Shown: piece by piece, positions 12,324 to 12,831 of the stretch
How positions within the stretch are numbered: position 1 is the stretch's first letter
Layout: each line of letters begins with the position of its first letter
NCBI GenBank assembly: GCA_944353735.1
Contig: CALVPU010000175.1
Coordinates: 1-12,831 of the forward strand
Source: an uncultured Eubacteriales bacterium
GTDB lineage: Bacteria > Bacillota > Clostridia > Christensenellales > Aristaeellaceae
Direction: 5' to 3'
Length of the DNA: 12,831 nucleotides
Made by a program: the position numbers and the translations under genes
The notes under the pieces: generated by a model
The model's input: the letters and a program-made list of their open reading frames with translations, nothing else
Databases searched by the model: none
What the model was told of the DNA's origin: nothing

Positions 12324-12831
12324 TCAGTTCAGGCGCACAAGTTCGAGCGTTTCGTAGCGCGTGTCGAACTGCGCGGACGTCAAGCCGGTTCCATCCAGTT
12401 CGACCTCGCCTTCCTGATTGTCGTAGGGATCGGCGCGGTCACAGTACGCGGGCGGGTTGAAGTCGGTCTGATAGCGGGAATTGGCGACCATGCGGAAGGG
12501 GTCGAGGTTGCCGAAGTAGAATTTCCGCATCGCCTCGTCGCCAGCGCGATGAGCGCTGCCGCCGTAACTCGGGTCGCAGAACAGCCAGCCGAATGGCTCG
12601 ACGTAGAACTGTGCCCAATCATGACAGCCGGCGCTGCGCTCGTCGACTGCCAGGCCCGACTGCCAGCGCGCCGGTATGCCTGCGCAGCGGCACAGCGCGA
12701 TGAACAGCAACGCCTGGATGCCGCAGTCACCCTTGCCATTGAGCGCGCAGTAATCCGCATGGCGATCAATGAGGAAGTAGGGGCGCATGAAGGAATAGCG
12801 GATCTGCGTGGTGATATAGTCGTAGAAGCGC
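12324..12831 (-). CDS. Transglutaminase-like domain protein, 5' end cut by window edge
   Basis: The C-terminal 169 codons of a transglutaminase-core protein (cysteine-protease-like fold). The catalytic Cys is in KGDCGIQALLF, the His in CHDWAQFYVEPFGW and the Asp in CDPSYGG, so the triad is complete. The frame is open through the right edge, with RFYDYITTQIRYSFMRPYF upstream of an internal ATG at 12788. That ATG is therefore unlikely to be the real start, and the gene continues outside the window. Bacterial relatives act as peptidases or amidases, and the substrate cannot be inferred here. The C-terminal tail after the core is acidic and ends LELVRLN. No clear terminator with a T-run follows, only the repeat at 12241-12291. 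Confidence 0.9.
   Translation of the reverse strand, partial: RFYDYITTQIRYSFMRPYFLIDRHADYCALNGKGDCGIQALLFIALCRCAGIPARWQSGLAVDERSAGCHDWAQFYVEPFGWLFCDPSYGGSAHRAGDEAMRKFYFGNLDPFRMVANSRYQTDFNPPAYCDRADPYDNQEGEVELDGTGLTSAQFDTRYETLELVRLN

Overview
The window looks like chromosomal DNA of a spore-forming, high-GC Firmicute, probably a clostridial lineage. The spoVACDE genes show sporulation, and strong AGGAGG ribosome sites plus GTG and TTG starts fit that group. The genes have very high GC at third codon positions. Everything is protein coding except one AT-richer stretch of about 1.2 kb on the right. No rRNA, tRNA, CRISPR array or insertion sequence was found.

Left half, minus strand, read right to left. 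A major-facilitator transporter and a PheB-type ACT protein form one transcript that ends at a clear intrinsic terminator. A tightly coupled sporulation operon follows: two previously unlisted small ORFs (52 and 43 aa), then spoVAC, spoVAD and spoVAE. All five frames are joined by 4-base ATGA or GTGA overlaps. Next come hom and the start of asd, with their own sigma-A promoter and two tandem hairpins in the leader. These two genes make the aspartate semialdehyde to homoserine branch of the Thr/Met/Lys pathway.

Middle, plus strand. A promoter divergent from the transporter drives a lipoate cassette: an lplA-like ligase, a free-standing 80-aa E2-type lipoyl domain, lipA, a second lplA-like ligase, and a TetR-family regulator. 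The two ligase paralogues have lost different conserved motifs. With a carrier that is only a lipoyl domain, this suggests a dedicated lipoyl assembly or relay system. A DegV fatty-acid-binding protein follows from its own extended -10 promoter and ends at a strong terminator.

Right end. From about 11.1 to 12.3 kb GC falls to roughly 45-50% and no ORF shows host codon use, except a 20-codon reading frame behind a near-perfect sigma-A promoter. The stretch holds many local hairpins and a strong terminal one, so it is either a large structured RNA candidate or decayed or foreign DNA. A transglutaminase-like gene on the minus strand enters from the right edge.
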